Part shown: piece by piece, positions 6,423-6,650 of the stretch
How positions within the stretch are numbered: position 1 is the stretch's first letter
Layout of the letters: the number at the start of each line of letters is the position of its first letter
Source of the DNA: Clostridiaceae bacterium
GTDB taxonomy: Bacteria > Bacillota > Clostridia > DSM-8532
Assembly: GCA_025361665.1 (NCBI GenBank)
Contig: JANYKF010000087.1
Location: 1-6,650 of the forward strand
Length of the DNA stretch: 6,650 nucleotides
Direction: 5' to 3'
Position numbers and translations under genes: made by a program
The notes under the pieces: generated by a model
What the model was told of the DNA's origin: nothing
The model's input: only the letters and a program-made list of their open reading frames with translations
Databases searched by the model: none

Positions 6423-6442
6423 GAAGAATCAGCCTTTGTACC

Positions 6443-6469
6443 ATTATACCAGACTCACAGAAATGTCAA
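6443..6469 (-). promoter_or_regulatory. Sigma-A promoter of the EF-G paralogue, extended -10
   Basis: On the minus strand TTGACA (6469-6464) and TATAAT (6448-6443) are both perfect consensus hexamers, separated by only 15 bases. A TGG immediately before the -10 gives the extended -10 element, which may compensate for the short spacer. The start of transcription should be near 6436. Confidence 0.8.
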
Positions 6470-6476
6470 TCGAGAT

Positions 6477-6549
6477 TCTACCCTATGATTGCGTCGAATC
6501 AATAACGGAAACCATAAAGACAAGACGCAATCATAGTGGCTTCCTGGTG
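6477..6549. repeat. Structured repeat unit B (stem-loop with conserved flanks)
   Basis: On the plus strand the unit reads: flank TCTACCC (6477-6483), stem TATGATTGCGTC (6484-6495), a 28-base loop with core TAACGGAAACC (6503-6513), stem GACGCAATCATA (6524-6535), and flank TGGCTTCCTGGTG (6537-6549). The stem is a perfect 12 bp, 13 bp if C6483/G6536 is included. It ends eight bases before the EF-G promoter's -35 box. Its partner lies at 6571-6644. Function and transcribed strand are unknown. Confidence 0.75.
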
Positions 6550-6570
6550 TTCGGGGCGAAGCATCTATGG
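6550..6570. other. Spacer between the two structured repeats
   Basis: Twenty-one bases separate the units, beginning with a small TTCG-GGG-CGAA dyad (6550-6560). I see no promoter or terminator in it on either strand. Confidence 0.5.
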
Positions 6571-6644
6571 TCTATCCTGAAAATGCGCTGTTCGGGTAGT
6601 GAAAATCCAATCAATCATGAGCGCATTTTCATGGCTTGCTGGTG
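6571..6644. repeat. Structured repeat unit A (stem-loop with conserved flanks)
   Basis: On the plus strand the unit reads: flank TCTATCC (6571-6577), stem TGAAAATGCGCT (6578-6589), a 30-base loop with core TAGTGAAAATCC (6597-6608), stem AGCGCATTTTCA (6620-6631), and flank TGGCTTGCTGGTG (6632-6644). Compared with unit B the flanks differ at one base each, the loop core differs by transitions and one indel, and six of twelve stem pairs differ with pairing fully kept. Only six bases follow it in the window, so further units may lie beyond. Confidence 0.75.
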
Positions 6645-6650
6645 ATTCAC

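Larger units (their letters stand above)
6278..6436 (-). promoter_or_regulatory. Structured 5' leader of the EF-G paralogue
   Basis: About 160 bases separate the predicted transcription start (near 6436) from the ATG. On the minus strand, in order, they contain an outer stem TGATTCT/AGAATCA (6425-6431 with 6361-6367) enclosing the 6398-6422 palindrome, the 12-base palindrome GCCGGATCCGGC (6341-6352) that can alternatively pair as AAGCCG/CGGCTT (6349-6354 with 6326-6331), a GCCTG/CAGGC stem (6312-6316 with 6295-6299), and the ribosome site (6283-6292). Overlapping alternative stems suggest a regulatory leader. I recognise no known riboswitch or T-box motif. Confidence 0.5.

Noticed and set aside
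6483..6536. Intrinsic terminators formed by the structured repeats
   Set aside because: The loops are 28-30 bases long and no T-run follows the stem on either strand.
6477..6644. CRISPR array or integron attC sites
   Set aside because: Only two units are present and their stems differ, unlike CRISPR repeats. The RYYYAAC/GTTRRRY core sites and unpaired bulges expected of attC are missing, and no cas or integrase gene is present.
6397..6645. An 82-codon plus-strand frame across the leader palindrome, promoter and structured repeats
   Set aside because: No ribosome site, no recognisable family, and it overlaps a strong opposite-strand promoter. The two repeat units lie 94-95 bases apart, so they fall in different reading frames, and their changes follow base pairing and not codons.

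Overview
The window looks like chromosomal DNA of a mid-GC Bacillota, most likely class Clostridia. This is an inference from strong AGGAGG-type Shine-Dalgarno sites, near-consensus sigma-A promoters, and a metalloregulator and EF-G paralogue whose sequences resemble clostridial ones. No phage, plasmid or insertion-sequence gene is visible.

Layout. Positions 1-875 (minus strand) hold the N-terminal 291 codons of a major facilitator superfamily (MFS) transporter that runs off the left edge. Behind it, in the same direction, is a 64-residue DUF2892 membrane protein (970-1164). A 283-base divergent intergenic region (1165-1447) carries several dyads, a near-perfect sigma-A promoter (1343-1371) and, at its start site, a TGAA-N6-TTCA operator typical of SmtB/CzrA-type repressors. 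This promoter drives a two-gene metal-resistance operon on the plus strand: an ArsR/SmtB-family sensor (1448-1816), then a Zn/Cd/Pb-exporting P1B-type ATPase (1844-4000). A six-codon mini-ORF with its own strong ribosome site bridges the two and overlaps the ATPase start as ATGA. A 10-bp hairpin (4066-4089) acts as a shared terminator between this operon and the convergent gene.

The right half is a stand-alone elongation factor G paralogue (minus strand, 4190-6277). It has its own strong promoter (6443-6469) and a roughly 160-base leader rich in hairpins, including a 25-base perfect palindrome. Its G4 motif reads SKID in place of the canonical NKxD.

How the genes work together: the sensor should repress its own operon until Zn, Cd or Pb enters the cell; metal binding releases the operator and the ATPase pumps the metal out. 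The membrane genes on the left are divergently placed and may or may not share this control. The EF-G paralogue is a separate transcription unit.

The least explained part is 6477-6644, directly upstream of the EF-G promoter. Two tandem 73-74 base units share conserved flanks and a conserved loop core, but have different 12-bp stems. Six of the twelve base pairs differ between the copies and every one keeps perfect pairing. This indicates a structured repeat family or paired structured RNAs, not coding sequence, and it may continue past the right edge.
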